From assembly GCF_014196495.1 (NCBI RefSeq), contig NZ_JACIDT010000003.1, positions 310,001-374,000 on the forward strand: DNA of 64,000 bases, given 5' to 3'. The notes below the pieces were generated by a model. It was not told where the DNA came from. It saw only the letters and a program-made list of their open reading frames with translations, and ran no database searches. This DNA is from Sphingobium jiangsuense (GTDB lineage: Bacteria; Pseudomonadota; Alphaproteobacteria; Sphingomonadales; Sphingomonadaceae). Both the position numbers and the translations under genes were made by a program. Position 1 is the stretch's first letter; each line of letters begins with the position of its first letter. Shown here piece by piece: positions 37,274 through 46,198 of the stretch.

Positions 37274-39133
37274 ATGCTGAAATCCATCGCTACGGTCTGC
37301 GTCAGCGGCACGCTGGATCAGAAGCTGGCGGCGATCGCCGGGGCGGGGTTCAGGGCGGTCGAGATTTTCGAGCCGGACCTGATCGGCTATCCCGGCACGC
37401 CCCGCGACGTCGCGCGGATGATGGCGGACCTCGGCCTGGCTTGTGTGCTCTACCAGCCGTTTCGCGATTTCGAGGGCATGCCCGAACCGCTGCGCGCCCG
37501 CGCCTTCGACCGGGCGGAGCGGAAATTCGACCTGATGGGGGAACTGGGCACCGACCGCATCCTCGTCTGCTCCAACTGCTCGCCCCATGCGCTGCCCGAC
37601 CGGGGGCGCATCGTCGCCGACTTCGCCGAACTGGGCGAGCGCGCGGCGAAGCGCGGCATCGTCGTCGGCTATGAAGCGCTGGCCTGGGGGCGGCACATCA
37701 ACGATCACCGGCAGGTGTGGGATATCGTCAAGGCGGTGGATCACCCCAATATCGGCATCTTGCTCGACAGCTTCCATTCGCTTTCCCGCGCCATTCCGAT
37801 CGAGAGCCTTGCCGATATCGACGGCGGCAAGATCGCCTTCGTCCAACTGGCCGACGCGCCGCGCCTCGACATGGGGCTGCTCTACTGGAGCCGTCATTTC
37901 CGCTGCCTGCCGGGGCAGGGCGACATGCGGATCGCCGACTATACCGCCGCGCTGCTGAAGGCCGGGTATAGGGGGCCGCTGTCGCTCGAAATCTTCAACG
38001 ACCGCTTCCGCGCTTCCTCCTCCAGCCTTGTTGCTCATGATGCGTGGCGCTCGCTCACCGCGACGATCGAGGATGCGCGCCGGATCAATGGCGAGGCCCC
38101 GGCGCTGCCCGCCCGCGCGCACATAAGGGGGACGGAGTTCATCGAATTCGCGCTGTCGGACGAGGAAAGCGAGCGGCTGGTGCCGATGCTGCGCGCGCTG
38201 GGCTTCCGCCACACCGGCCGCCACCGCAACAAGGCGGTCGACCGCTGGCAGCAGGGCGGCGTCAATCTGGTGCTGAACCGCGAGCATCACGGCTTCGCCC
38301 ACAGCTATCGCCTGACGCATGGCGCGTCGATCTGCGCGCTGGGCCTGCGGGTCGAGGATGTGACGGCCGTGCTGGACCGCGCGGCCTCGCTCGATATCGC
38401 CCGTTTCGATCAGGATCCCGGCCCCGGCAACCTCGCCATCCCGGCGCTGCGGGGGGTGGGCGGCAGCCTGCTCTATCTGGTCGAGGACGGCGGCGCCGAC
38501 GCGATCTGGGCGCAGGAGTTCGAGCCGGTGGAGGCGCCCGGCCCGGCGCTGTTGCAGGGCATCGACCATATCGCGGCGTCGGTGGACGTGGACGAATATC
38601 TGTCGTGGCAGCTGTTCTGGACCAGCCTGTTCGAGGTGGAAAAGCAGGAGGAGCTGGATATCCTCGACCCCGGCGGCGTGGTGCAGAGCCGGGCGATCAC
38701 GGCGGCGGACGGCAGTTTCCGCGTGACGATCAACGCATCGGGCGGGCGCAACACGCTCTCGTCGCGCTTCGTCCATCACGGCTTCGGCGCGGGGTTCCAG
38801 CACATCGCCTTTTCCACGGCGGATATCTTCGGCGCGGCCGGGCAATTGGGGCGGGAGGGCCTGCCGGTGATGGAGGTGCCGCCCAACTATTATCCCGACC
38901 TCGCCGCCCGCTTCGGGCTGGAGGAAGAGGCGCTCGCCGCGCTGTGCGGGGCGGGGCTGCTCTATGACGAGGACGAGGCCGGGCATCGCTATTGGCAGCT
39001 TTATTCCCGCGCCTTCGACAAGCGCTTCTTTTTCGAGATCGTGCAGCGGCAGGACTATCGCGGCTTCGGCGCATCCAACGCGCCGGTGCGCCTCGCCGCG
39101 CAGAGCCGCTATCGCGATCCGGTGCTGGATTGA
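37274..39133 (+). CDS. quiC: 3-dehydroshikimate dehydratase, two-domain bacterial type
   Basis: Converts 3-dehydroshikimate to protocatechuate. The 619-residue product starts MLKSIATVCVSGTLDQKLAA at ATG 37274; an in-frame extension to 36974 runs through a repeat and is not real. Residues 1-280 form an AP endonuclease 2-like barrel with GYEALAWGRHINDH, NIGILLDSFHS, VQLADAP and SLEIFNDRF, which carry the metal-ligand type residues. Residues 290-619 form an HPPD-like domain with the His-His-Glu pattern (GIDHIAASV, FQHIAFST, FFFEIVQR). It is preceded by the TetR-controlled promoter and followed by a carboxylesterase gene. Confidence 0.93.
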   Translation: MLKSIATVCVSGTLDQKLAAIAGAGFRAVEIFEPDLIGYPGTPRDVARMMADLGLACVLYQPFRDFEGMPEPLRARAFDRAERKFDLMGELGTDRILVCSNCSPHALPDRGRIVADFAELGERAAKRGIVVGYEALAWGRHINDHRQVWDIVKAVDHPNIGILLDSFHSLSRAIPIESLADIDGGKIAFVQLADAPRLDMGLLYWSRHFRCLPGQGDMRIADYTAALLKAGYRGPLSLEIFNDRFRASSSSLVAHDAWRSLTATIEDARRINGEAPALPARAHIRGTEFIEFALSDEESERLVPMLRALGFRHTGRHRNKAVDRWQQGGVNLVLNREHHGFAHSYRLTHGASICALGLRVEDVTAVLDRAASLDIARFDQDPGPGNLAIPALRGVGGSLLYLVEDGGADAIWAQEFEPVEAPGPALLQGIDHIAASVDVDEYLSWQLFWTSLFEVEKQEELDILDPGGVVQSRAITAADGSFRVTINASGGRNTLSSRFVHHGFGAGFQHIAFSTADIFGAAGQLGREGLPVMEVPPNYYPDLAARFGLEEEALAALCGAGLLYDEDEAGHRYWQLYSRAFDKRFFFEIVQRQDYRGFGASNAPVRLAAQSRYRDPVLD

Positions 39134-39162
39134 GCGAGAAAAACCAAAGAGGGGAGAGGTTG

Positions 39163-40836
39163 ATGATCGGCAGGCACAAGGGAAAGGTCCGGGCATGGAT
39201 GGCGGCGGCGGCCGCGCTGGCGATGCTGGCCGCCCCCGCGACGGCGCAGAAAAGGGGCATGGTCGCCCTTCCCGGCGATCCGGTCGAAACCGGCAGCGGC
39301 AAGGTGGCGGGCACGCAGCTCGACAGTGGAGTGCACGCCTGGCTCGGCATCCCCTTTGCGCAGCCGCCGGTGGGCGCCAACCGCTGGGCCGCGCCCAAGC
39401 CGATCCGCTGGCAGGGCGTGTGGAACGCCGACCGCAAGGGGCCGGAATGCATTCAGGTGCTGCGCCCGCACGACATCAACCATTATTTCGGCGAGGAAGC
39501 GACCTCGGAAGATTGCCTGACGCTCAACCTCTGGGCGCCCGCCGATGCCGGCAAGGGCGCGAAGCGGCCGGTGATCGTGTTCATCTATGGCGGCGGCTTC
39601 ACCATCGGCTCGTCCGGCATGGCCAATTATGACGGCGAGGCGGTGGCGAAGGCGGGCGCGATCGCGGTCAACTTCAACTATCGGGTGGGGGCCTTCGGCT
39701 TCCTTGCCCATCCCGAATTGTCGAAGGAGCAGGGCGGCCATTCCGGCAATTACGGCATCATGGACCAGATCGCCGCGCTGCGCTGGATCAGGGAGAATAT
39801 CGCGCAATTCGGCGGCGATCCCGACCGGGTGCTGGTGATGGGCCAGTCGGCGGGCGCCTTCTCGGTCGCCTCGCTGATCTTCGCGCCGGAGGCGAAGGGC
39901 CTGTTCAGTTCGGCGGTGATGCTGAGCGGCTGCAACTATCGCACGCCATGGCCGACGCTGGAGAGCGCGGAGCAGACCGGGTTGCGCTTGCAGGAGCGGC
40001 TGGGCGCGGCCTCGCTGGCGAAGATGCGCGACCTGCCCGCCGACCGCATATTGGCGGTGCAGAGCGAAAATCAGGTCGGCGCCAGGGTCGAGGGCATCCG
40101 CATCGGCGGGCCGATCCTCGACGGCAAGGTGCTGCCGCTGCAAAAGGACGCGGCGCTGAAGGCGGGCGCGCTTGCCCGCGTGCCGGTCATCGCCGCCTAT
40201 ACTTCCGACGATATCGACATCGCCATGAGCCCCTTGGGTCGCATCACGGGACTGGCGGACTATCGGGCGCAGGCGGAGAAGCTGTTCGGGGCGGACGCCG
40301 CGCAATTCCTGAAGCTGTTCCCGGCCTCCACCGACGAGCAGGCCCGCGCCGCCGCGCGCGAGGCCGCCCGCGCGCAGGGCTTCGTCCTCGCCGCCCGCCA
40401 ATGCGCGGTGGATCAGGCGAAGCTGGGACAGGCGACTTATATCGCCCGCTTCTCCCGCCATCATCCGTTCCGGCCGGGCGTCGCCATCGTCGATGTCGAT
40501 CCGGCGACGATCGGCGCCTATCATACCTCGGACGTGCCCTATTGGCTGGGGACGCTCGACGCCTATAACAGCCTGCGGCCGACGCGCGACTGGACGGCGG
40601 AGGACCGGGCGCTGTCGGCCTCGATGCTCGGCGCGCTGATCGCGATGGCCAAGACCGGTTCCCCCGACACGCCGGCGCTGCGCTGGCCCGCATGGTCGGT
40701 GCGCGCGGAAAGGCAGCTCGATATCGGCGCCGCCGTCGCCGTCACGCCGCTCGACGTGAAGCGGATCGAGTGGATGGAAGCGCATCCGCTCGACCGGATC
40801 GCCCCGGCGGGCGTGCGCAGCCACCCCATCGACTGA
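39163..40836 (+). CDS. type-B carboxylesterase, exported
   Basis: A 557-residue alpha/beta hydrolase. The signal peptide is RAWMAAAAALAMLAAPATAQ. Family features are SEDCLTLNLWAP, VFIYGGGFTIGSSG (oxyanion hole), nucleophile GQSAGAFSVASL, and a His in the region VDVDPATIGAYHTSDVPYWL. Start ATG 39163 follows GGGGAGAGGTTG. It lies 29 nt after quiC, so it is in the same operon and likely de-esterifies a quinate, shikimate or phenolic ester in the periplasm. The substrate is inferred from context. Confidence 0.9.
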   Translation: MIGRHKGKVRAWMAAAAALAMLAAPATAQKRGMVALPGDPVETGSGKVAGTQLDSGVHAWLGIPFAQPPVGANRWAAPKPIRWQGVWNADRKGPECIQVLRPHDINHYFGEEATSEDCLTLNLWAPADAGKGAKRPVIVFIYGGGFTIGSSGMANYDGEAVAKAGAIAVNFNYRVGAFGFLAHPELSKEQGGHSGNYGIMDQIAALRWIRENIAQFGGDPDRVLVMGQSAGAFSVASLIFAPEAKGLFSSAVMLSGCNYRTPWPTLESAEQTGLRLQERLGAASLAKMRDLPADRILAVQSENQVGARVEGIRIGGPILDGKVLPLQKDAALKAGALARVPVIAAYTSDDIDIAMSPLGRITGLADYRAQAEKLFGADAAQFLKLFPASTDEQARAAAREAARAQGFVLAARQCAVDQAKLGQATYIARFSRHHPFRPGVAIVDVDPATIGAYHTSDVPYWLGTLDAYNSLRPTRDWTAEDRALSASMLGALIAMAKTGSPDTPALRWPAWSVRAERQLDIGAAVAVTPLDVKRIEWMEAHPLDRIAPAGVRSHPID

Positions 40837-40938
40837 GCGGTTTTTGCCGGAGGAAGCCCGGTCGGCCCTTACAAAGCGCGCCGATCGTGCTACTCCTTGC
40901 AATCGAACCGGCAGACAGATGATGAAAGCGCGAGAAGA

Positions 40939-41607
40939 GTGAAAAATCCCAATGGCGCCGCTGCCTCCGCGTCCTCTCGCGGGCGGACGGCTGACGGAGA
41001 AATGTCGCGGCAGGAAATATTGGCGGTCGCGCGCGCCGAATTCGCCGAAAAGGGGCTGAGCGGCGCGCGCATCGACGAGATCGCCGAAAAGACCAGCACG
41101 TCCAAGCGGATGATCTATTATCATTTCGGCAGCAAGGAAGCGCTCTACCGCGCGGTGCTGGAGGAAGCCTATAACGGCATCCGCGCCACCGAGACCGCCG
41201 TGCCGATCGAGGCGATGAATGCCGAGGAAGCGCTGGCCAGCAATATCCGCATCACCTTCGACTATCATCATGAGAACCCGGAGTTCGTCCGGCTGGTGAT
41301 GAACGAGAATATGCACAAGGGCGCCTTCGTCGGCGACGTGGCGGGCATCAAGCGCCGCAACGAGAGCGTGATCCGCGTGCTGAGCGACATCATCGCCAAG
41401 GGCGTGGCGGAGGGCGTTTTCCGCGACGATCTGGACCCGGTCGACCTGCACATGACGATCAGCGCGCTGTGCTTCTACAATGTGTCGAACCGCTACACCT
41501 TCTCGCAGATCTTCAACCGCGACATGACCTCGCCGGAGGCGGTGGCGCGGCGGCGCGAGCAGGTGGTGGATATCGTCCTTGCCTCCTGCCGCAAGCGTAG
41601 GACCTAG
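40939..41607 (+). CDS. TetR/AcrR family transcriptional regulator
   Basis: A one-component repressor. The helix-turn-helix is SGARIDEIAEKTSTSKRMIYYHFGSKEALYR in sections, followed by a ligand-binding all-helical domain. The start is uncertain: GTG 40939 (used, 222 aa), ATG 41002 with GGAG 4 nt upstream, and TTG 40897 are in frame. It lies between the quiC-esterase pair and the minus-strand beta-propeller gene. Its probable sites are the 18-bp operators at 37192 and 44968; ligand candidates are quinate, shikimate or protocatechuate. Confidence 0.9.
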   Translation: MKNPNGAAASASSRGRTADGEMSRQEILAVARAEFAEKGLSGARIDEIAEKTSTSKRMIYYHFGSKEALYRAVLEEAYNGIRATETAVPIEAMNAEEALASNIRITFDYHHENPEFVRLVMNENMHKGAFVGDVAGIKRRNESVIRVLSDIIAKGVAEGVFRDDLDPVDLHMTISALCFYNVSNRYTFSQIFNRDMTSPEAVARRREQVVDIVLASCRKRRT

Positions 41608-41618
41608 GGCCCTGGCGG

Positions 41619-42662
41619 TCAGTTTCCGGCGGCAGGGTCGGCGCGCCATGCCAGCCGGTCGGCCTGATAGGAACCGAGCCAGATTCTGCCCCCGGCGAAG
41701 GCGGCGGCCGATACGCCGTTGAAGGACGGGGACGGCTCGCCATAGGCCAGCGTCGAAACATGGGTCAGCTCGCCGTCCAGCGCCGCGACGACATAGCCGC
41801 GATGGCAGAGCATCTTGTCCGCCTCGCCGTCGACGATCTTGCGCAAGCCCCCGCACGCCGGTTCGTCGAGCCGCATGCCCGCCGCGACCAGCCGCCCGTC
41901 GATCCAGTGGATATTGTCCGGCATGAAATCGGGCATGGTCAGGCGGGCGACCGGGCCGTCCTGCCTGGTCCGGTCGAACTTCAGCACCGCATGCCAGCCG
42001 AAGGCGACGACATAATAATGCCGGTCGTCGGGCGACACCTCCAGCCCGTTATTGCCGGGCAGCTCCGTCCCCGGCAGCGGCGCGAAGCCGGTATCGCCGG
42101 GCCGCCACGCCATCACCAGCCCGGTGATGCCGCCGCGCACGAAATCGGTGATGCCGGTACCCGGCCGGGTGAGGATCGTCGTCAGGATGGTGCCGTCCGC
42201 GAAGGAGGCGACACTGTTGGCGACATGGCCCGGCGGCAGCGGGAGGCAGCCGCGCCAGCGCAGCGACGGGCGCGACGGGCGCAGGTCGATGTCGAACAGC
42301 TCGATCGATTCCCGCCCGCCATGGTTGACGACCAGCAGGCGGTACGTTCCGTCCGCCTGTTCCCGCACCGAAAGCCCGCGCGCGTTGAACAGCGCGGGAT
42401 CGACCGGGCCGGGGCAGGCGGCGAACCGCTTCCTGTCCCAGGCGATCTGGTCCCGCGTGCCGGGATACCAGAGGCTCGCCTCCGCCGTGCGCGCGTCGAT
42501 GAGCTTCAGCCCCGCGCCTTGCGCGAAACCGCTCGCCACCAGCCAGTCGCTGCGGCCGATGCGGACGATATCCTCCGGCTTTTCGGCGCCGCAGACATAG
42601 GAGAGCGGCGGTTCTGCCGGGCACGGCACCGGCGCTGCCGCAAGGGCCAGCGCCGCTATCAC
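41619..42662 (-). CDS. exported beta-propeller protein, SMP-30/lactonase-like
   Basis: A 347-residue protein starting at GTG 42662, which overlaps the transporter stop as GTGA. The start IAALALAAAPVPCPAEP looks like a signal peptide or lipoprotein-like export sequence. The repeated hydrophobic strands and motifs GLEVSPDDRHYYVV, MPDNIHWIDGRLVAAG and NGVSAAAFAGGRIWLGSY recall SMP-30/paraoxonase propellers, which bind a metal and often hydrolyse lactones. Translational coupling to the MFS gene suggests action on the transported compound. Exact activity is unknown. Confidence 0.78.
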   Translation of the reverse strand: MIAALALAAAPVPCPAEPPLSYVCGAEKPEDIVRIGRSDWLVASGFAQGAGLKLIDARTAEASLWYPGTRDQIAWDRKRFAACPGPVDPALFNARGLSVREQADGTYRLLVVNHGGRESIELFDIDLRPSRPSLRWRGCLPLPPGHVANSVASFADGTILTTILTRPGTGITDFVRGGITGLVMAWRPGDTGFAPLPGTELPGNNGLEVSPDDRHYYVVAFGWHAVLKFDRTRQDGPVARLTMPDFMPDNIHWIDGRLVAAGMRLDEPACGGLRKIVDGEADKMLCHRGYVVAALDGELTHVSTLAYGEPSPSFNGVSAAAFAGGRIWLGSYQADRLAWRADPAAGN

Positions 42663-43951
42663 AGCACGATCCTTTCGACATCGCCGAGGATGAAGATATA
42701 GGCGAGCGCCCCCAGCAGCGCGAGCAGGCCGACATAGGCGAGCGCGAAGAAGAAGGAGCCGGTCGCCGCGACGATGAAGCCGATCACCAGCGGCGTCACG
42801 ATGCCCGCCAGATTGGCCGCGAGGTTGAAGATGCCGCCGGTCAGGCCCAGCATCCCTTCGGGCGCGATGTCGGACACCAGCGTCCAGCCCAATGCCGCCA
42901 TGCCCTGCGCGAAGAAGGCGACGGACAGGATCGTGATCACCACCGCGTCCGATTCCACGAAATTGGCCGCGATGATGGTGGAGGCGAGCAGCAGCCCGGT
43001 GATGACCGGCAGCTTGCGCGCGATATTGGGGGAAAGGCCCCGGCGCAGCATCCCGTCCGACCACCAGCCGCCGAACAGCACGCCGACCGATGCGGCGATG
43101 AAGGGCAGCACGGCGAAGAAGCCGATCTTCAGATAGTCCATCTGCCGCTCGGTCGCGAGATAGGTGGGGAACCAGGTGAGGAAGAACACCAGCGTGGAAT
43201 TGCCCGCGAACTGACCGAGGCAGATGCCCCACATCTGGCGATAGCGCAACAGCGCGCCCGCCTTGCGCCATTCGAACGGCGCGCCCTTGGCCGCGGCGGA
43301 CACCATGCCGCCGCCCTGCCGGATCACCTCCAGCTCGGCGGCGTTGGCGTGCGGGTGATCCTGCGGCTCGCGATAGCGGGCGAGCCATACCAGCATGAAG
43401 GCGAGGCCCGCGACGCCGCAGACGATGAACAGCGACCGCCAGCCATGATGGGCGAGCAGCCAGAAGAGGATGGGGCTGAGGAAGGCGAGGCCGATATATT
43501 CGCCCACCGTATAGACGCCGGTGGCGAAGGCGCGCTCGGAGCGGGGAAACCATGTCGCCACCACCCGGCTGTTGGCCGGGAAGCAGGGCGATTCGGCGAT
43601 GCCCAGCGCCAGCCGCAGGCCGAGCAGCCCGGCAAGGCCCGTCGCCACCGCATGCAGCAGCGTGAACAGCGACCAGAAACCGACGGAAAGCGCATAGGTC
43701 AGGCGCGTGCCCACCCGGTCGAGGAACACCCCGCCCGGCACCTGCGAGGCGGCATAGCTCCACGAAAAGGCGGAAAAGACGATGCCCATCACCGCCGCGT
43801 CGATGCCCAGATCATGCGTCAGCGCGGGCGCGGCGATGCCGAGGATCGTCCGGTCCAGATAGTTGATGAGCGTCCCGCTCGCGATCAGCGCCAATATGCC
43901 GAACCGCGCCCGGCTGGGCCGTTGCGCGGAAGATGCCGCGATGTCCGTCAT
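42659..43951 (-). CDS. MFS transporter, anion:cation symporter (ACS) family
   Basis: A 430-residue permease with 12 helices. I chose ATG 43951 because GGAGAGG lies 3 nt upstream; ATG 43963 is also in frame. The ACS-type pattern is clear: TLINYLDRTILGIAAPALTH, FSWSYAASQVPGGVFLDRVGTR, GIAESPCFPANSRVVATWFP. Members carry glucarate, phthalate, 4-hydroxybenzoate, shikimate-like and other organic acids. With a quinate/shikimate dehydrogenase upstream on the same strand (48-nt gap), quinate or shikimate import is likely. Confidence 0.9.
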   Translation of the reverse strand: MTDIAASSAQRPSRARFGILALIASGTLINYLDRTILGIAAPALTHDLGIDAAVMGIVFSAFSWSYAASQVPGGVFLDRVGTRLTYALSVGFWSLFTLLHAVATGLAGLLGLRLALGIAESPCFPANSRVVATWFPRSERAFATGVYTVGEYIGLAFLSPILFWLLAHHGWRSLFIVCGVAGLAFMLVWLARYREPQDHPHANAAELEVIRQGGGMVSAAAKGAPFEWRKAGALLRYRQMWGICLGQFAGNSTLVFFLTWFPTYLATERQMDYLKIGFFAVLPFIAASVGVLFGGWWSDGMLRRGLSPNIARKLPVITGLLLASTIIAANFVESDAVVITILSVAFFAQGMAALGWTLVSDIAPEGMLGLTGGIFNLAANLAGIVTPLVIGFIVAATGSFFFALAYVGLLALLGALAYIFILGDVERIVL

Positions 43952-43999
43952 TATCCTCTCCATCCCTCTGTCCGTCCGTTTCGCCGCATGCCGCGGCGA

Positions 44000-44878
44000 T
44001 CAGAAATTCTCTACCATCCGCATCCGGTCCGCCTGCCGCCCGGTGAACAGGTCGAAGGCGCGTGCGGCCTGGAAAATCGCCATCTCGCCGCCATGCGCGG
44101 TCGCGCAGCCCAGCGCGCGGGCGCTTTTGAGCAATTCGGTTTCCAGCGGGAAATAGACGACATCGGCCACCCACAGGCCGGGTCGCAGCCACGCGGCTTC
44201 GACCGGCATGCCAGGGTGCCCCTCCATGCCGAGCGGCGTCGCGTTGATGAGGCCGCCCGCCCGCGCGATTTCCGCCGCCCGGTCCGCACCCGCCAGACGG
44301 ACCTCGACCCCGGCCGGGGCATTGACGCCGAGCCGCTCGACCAGCGCCCGCGCCATCGCCTCGTTCTTGTCCGCGATCACCAGTTCGCGGCATCCGAGGC
44401 GCAGCATCGCCATCGCGGTGGCCGCGCCCGCACCCCCGGCGCCGATCTGCACCACATGCATCAGATCCGCATCGGGCAACTGGCGCGACAGGCTTTCGGC
44501 GAAACCCGACCAGTCGGTATTATGGCCGATCCGCCGCCCGTCGCGGAACAGCACGGTGTTGACCGCGCCGATCGCCGTCGCCTCCTCGCTCAGTTCGTCG
44601 AGCAGCGGGATCACCTTCTGCTTGAACGGGTGGGTGATGTTGACGCCGCTGAAGCCGCAGGCCTCCACCGCGTCCAGCATGCCGGGCAGCGCCGAGTCGC
44701 GATCCTTGTGCAGCGACAGGTCGTAGAGGCAGTAGACGAGGCGCAGGCCCTGCCGGTCGGCTTCCCCCATATGCATCGCGGGGGAGCGCGAGGATTGGAT
44801 ATCCATGCCGATCAGCCCGCATAATATCGGTGCGCCGGACTTGTCATCCGGCGGCGTCTGCAGGCTTTCCGAACTCAT
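44000..44878 (-). CDS. quinate/shikimate dehydrogenase, AroE family
   Basis: Oxidises shikimate or quinate to the 3-dehydro acid, or reduces dehydroshikimate. ATG 44878 gives 292 residues. Substrate-site motifs are SRSPAMHMGE (Ser-Ser region), GVNITHPFKQKVIPLLD with the catalytic Lys, and AVNTVLFRDGRRIGHNTDWSGF with Asn and Asp. The cofactor site GAGGAGAATAMAMLRLG ends the second strand with LVIADKN, that is an Asp where biosynthetic AroE has the NADP-binding Asn-Arg-Thr. An NAD-preferring catabolic enzyme (like QsuD/YdiB) is likely. Its promoter lies in the 184-nt region with the palindrome at 44968. Confidence 0.88.
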   Translation of the reverse strand: MSSESLQTPPDDKSGAPILCGLIGMDIQSSRSPAMHMGEADRQGLRLVYCLYDLSLHKDRDSALPGMLDAVEACGFSGVNITHPFKQKVIPLLDELSEEATAIGAVNTVLFRDGRRIGHNTDWSGFAESLSRQLPDADLMHVVQIGAGGAGAATAMAMLRLGCRELVIADKNEAMARALVERLGVNAPAGVEVRLAGADRAAEIARAGGLINATPLGMEGHPGMPVEAAWLRPGLWVADVVYFPLETELLKSARALGCATAHGGEMAIFQAARAFDLFTGRQADRMRMVENF

Positions 44879-44959
44879 TTCGCCCGTCCCCCTTTCCCTG
44901 ATTATTGCCACTTTCACCCATCCTGAACAGGCCGTGCGATGAAAAGCCATTTTACGGCG

Positions 44960-44988
44960 TTGACGTAGTACGAACTATTTCGTACACA
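44960..44988 (+). promoter_or_regulatory. promoter with TetR-type operator between aroE-like gene and hydrolase
   Basis: TTGACG (44960-44965), 17-nt spacer, TACACA (44983-44988). The operator GTACGAACTATTTCGTAC (44968-44985) is a perfect inverted repeat of 7-bp arms with a CTAT centre. Offset from the -35 is identical to that in the quiC promoter. It is in the divergent region, so one repressor can control the hydrolase-TonB genes and, on the other strand, the dehydrogenase-MFS-propeller genes. Confidence 0.75.
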
Positions 44989-45062
44989 AAACTGCAGAGA
45001 GGGGAAAGGGCTAAAACTCATTTCCCCGTGAGGGCCGGAAAAGGCCCGCAACAGGGAGAGGG

Positions 45063-46136
45063 ATGATGCAATCTCTTTGGAGCCTTGCGCTGCTTGCCGC
45101 GCTGCCCGGCGGCACGGCGCTTGCCCAGCCGTCGATTGGGGAGCAGATCGCCGCCGCCGCCGATATCGGCGCGTCGGTGCAGGCCGTGGGGGCCGATTCG
45201 CTGACGTCGATCACCGCCAGCTATCCCGGCGGCGTGACCGGCCTGCCGGACCAGAGCTATCAGACGCTGCCGGGCTATCGCCCGATGAAGCTCGATCTGT
45301 TCCTGCCGCCGCAAAGCTTTGCCGGGCCGCGCCCGCTCGTCGTCTATGTGCATGGCGGCGGGTGGATGGCGGGCGGCCCGCGCCGCTCGGCCGCCTATAC
45401 CGACTGGCCCCGCGTGCTCGCCTCGCTCGCCGCGAAAGGCTATGTGGTCGCGTCGGTCGGCTATCGCTTCGCGCGGGAGGCGCCGTTCCCGGCCGCCGCG
45501 CAGGATGTGAAGGCGGCGCTGCGCTGGCTGCGCGCCAATGCCGGCACCTATCGCATCGACCCCGCGCGCGGCGCGATCTGGGGCCAGTCGGCGGGCGGCC
45601 ACCTCGCCAGCCTCGTCGGTCTGAGCTGCGGCGCGGCGGCGCTGGAGCCGGAAGGCCGCATCGTTCCCAGGGCGGGCAATGTCGAAACCACGGCGTCCAC
45701 GGTGGAAGGCGCGGACACGGCGTCGGACTGCGTGCAGGCGGTGGTGTCCTGGTTCGGCATCTATGATTTCCAAACCCTGCTCGCCGCGCGAGGCAATGCG
45801 GACAGCGCGGCGCAGGCGTTCCTCGCCTGCGACGGCAAGGACTGCGCGCCGGACCGGGTGAAGGCGGCCTCGCCGGTCAGCTATATCGACCGCAAGGACC
45901 CGCCGGTACTGCTGATGCATGGCGACCGCGACGAGACCGTGCCGCTGTCCCAGCATCGGGAGATGACCGCCGCGCTCAAGGCGGGCGGGGTGAGCGTGCG
46001 GGAGAAGATCCTGCCCGGCGTCGGCCACAGCTGGGTCGGCGCGACCGCCGAGGCGACGCAGGCCGCCAGCCGCGAAGCGTTGCGCGAAACCATCGACTTC
46101 ATCGAGGCCCGGATCGGCGACGGGGTCGCCCGATAA
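45063..46136 (+). CDS. exported alpha/beta hydrolase (esterase/lipase, BD-FAE-like)
   Basis: A 357-residue hydrolase with a signal peptide (MMQSLWSLALLAALPGGTALAQ). It has the oxyanion HGGGWMAGGPRR, the nucleophile GQSAGGHLASLVG, the acid region LLMHGDRDETVPLSQHRE and His in LPGVGHSWVG. This is the pattern of carbohydrate or feruloyl-type esterases. It stands under the TetR-type promoter and 62 nt before the TonB receptor, so it is probably a second periplasmic esterase of the quinate/shikimate module. Confidence 0.88.
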   Translation: MMQSLWSLALLAALPGGTALAQPSIGEQIAAAADIGASVQAVGADSLTSITASYPGGVTGLPDQSYQTLPGYRPMKLDLFLPPQSFAGPRPLVVYVHGGGWMAGGPRRSAAYTDWPRVLASLAAKGYVVASVGYRFAREAPFPAAAQDVKAALRWLRANAGTYRIDPARGAIWGQSAGGHLASLVGLSCGAAALEPEGRIVPRAGNVETTASTVEGADTASDCVQAVVSWFGIYDFQTLLAARGNADSAAQAFLACDGKDCAPDRVKAASPVSYIDRKDPPVLLMHGDRDETVPLSQHREMTAALKAGGVSVREKILPGVGHSWVGATAEATQAASREALRETIDFIEARIGDGVAR

Positions 46137-46198
46137 CATAACCAACTGAACTTCAATCAGAAAAATGCCTGAAAAAGCAGGCGTCAGGGGAATAGATC

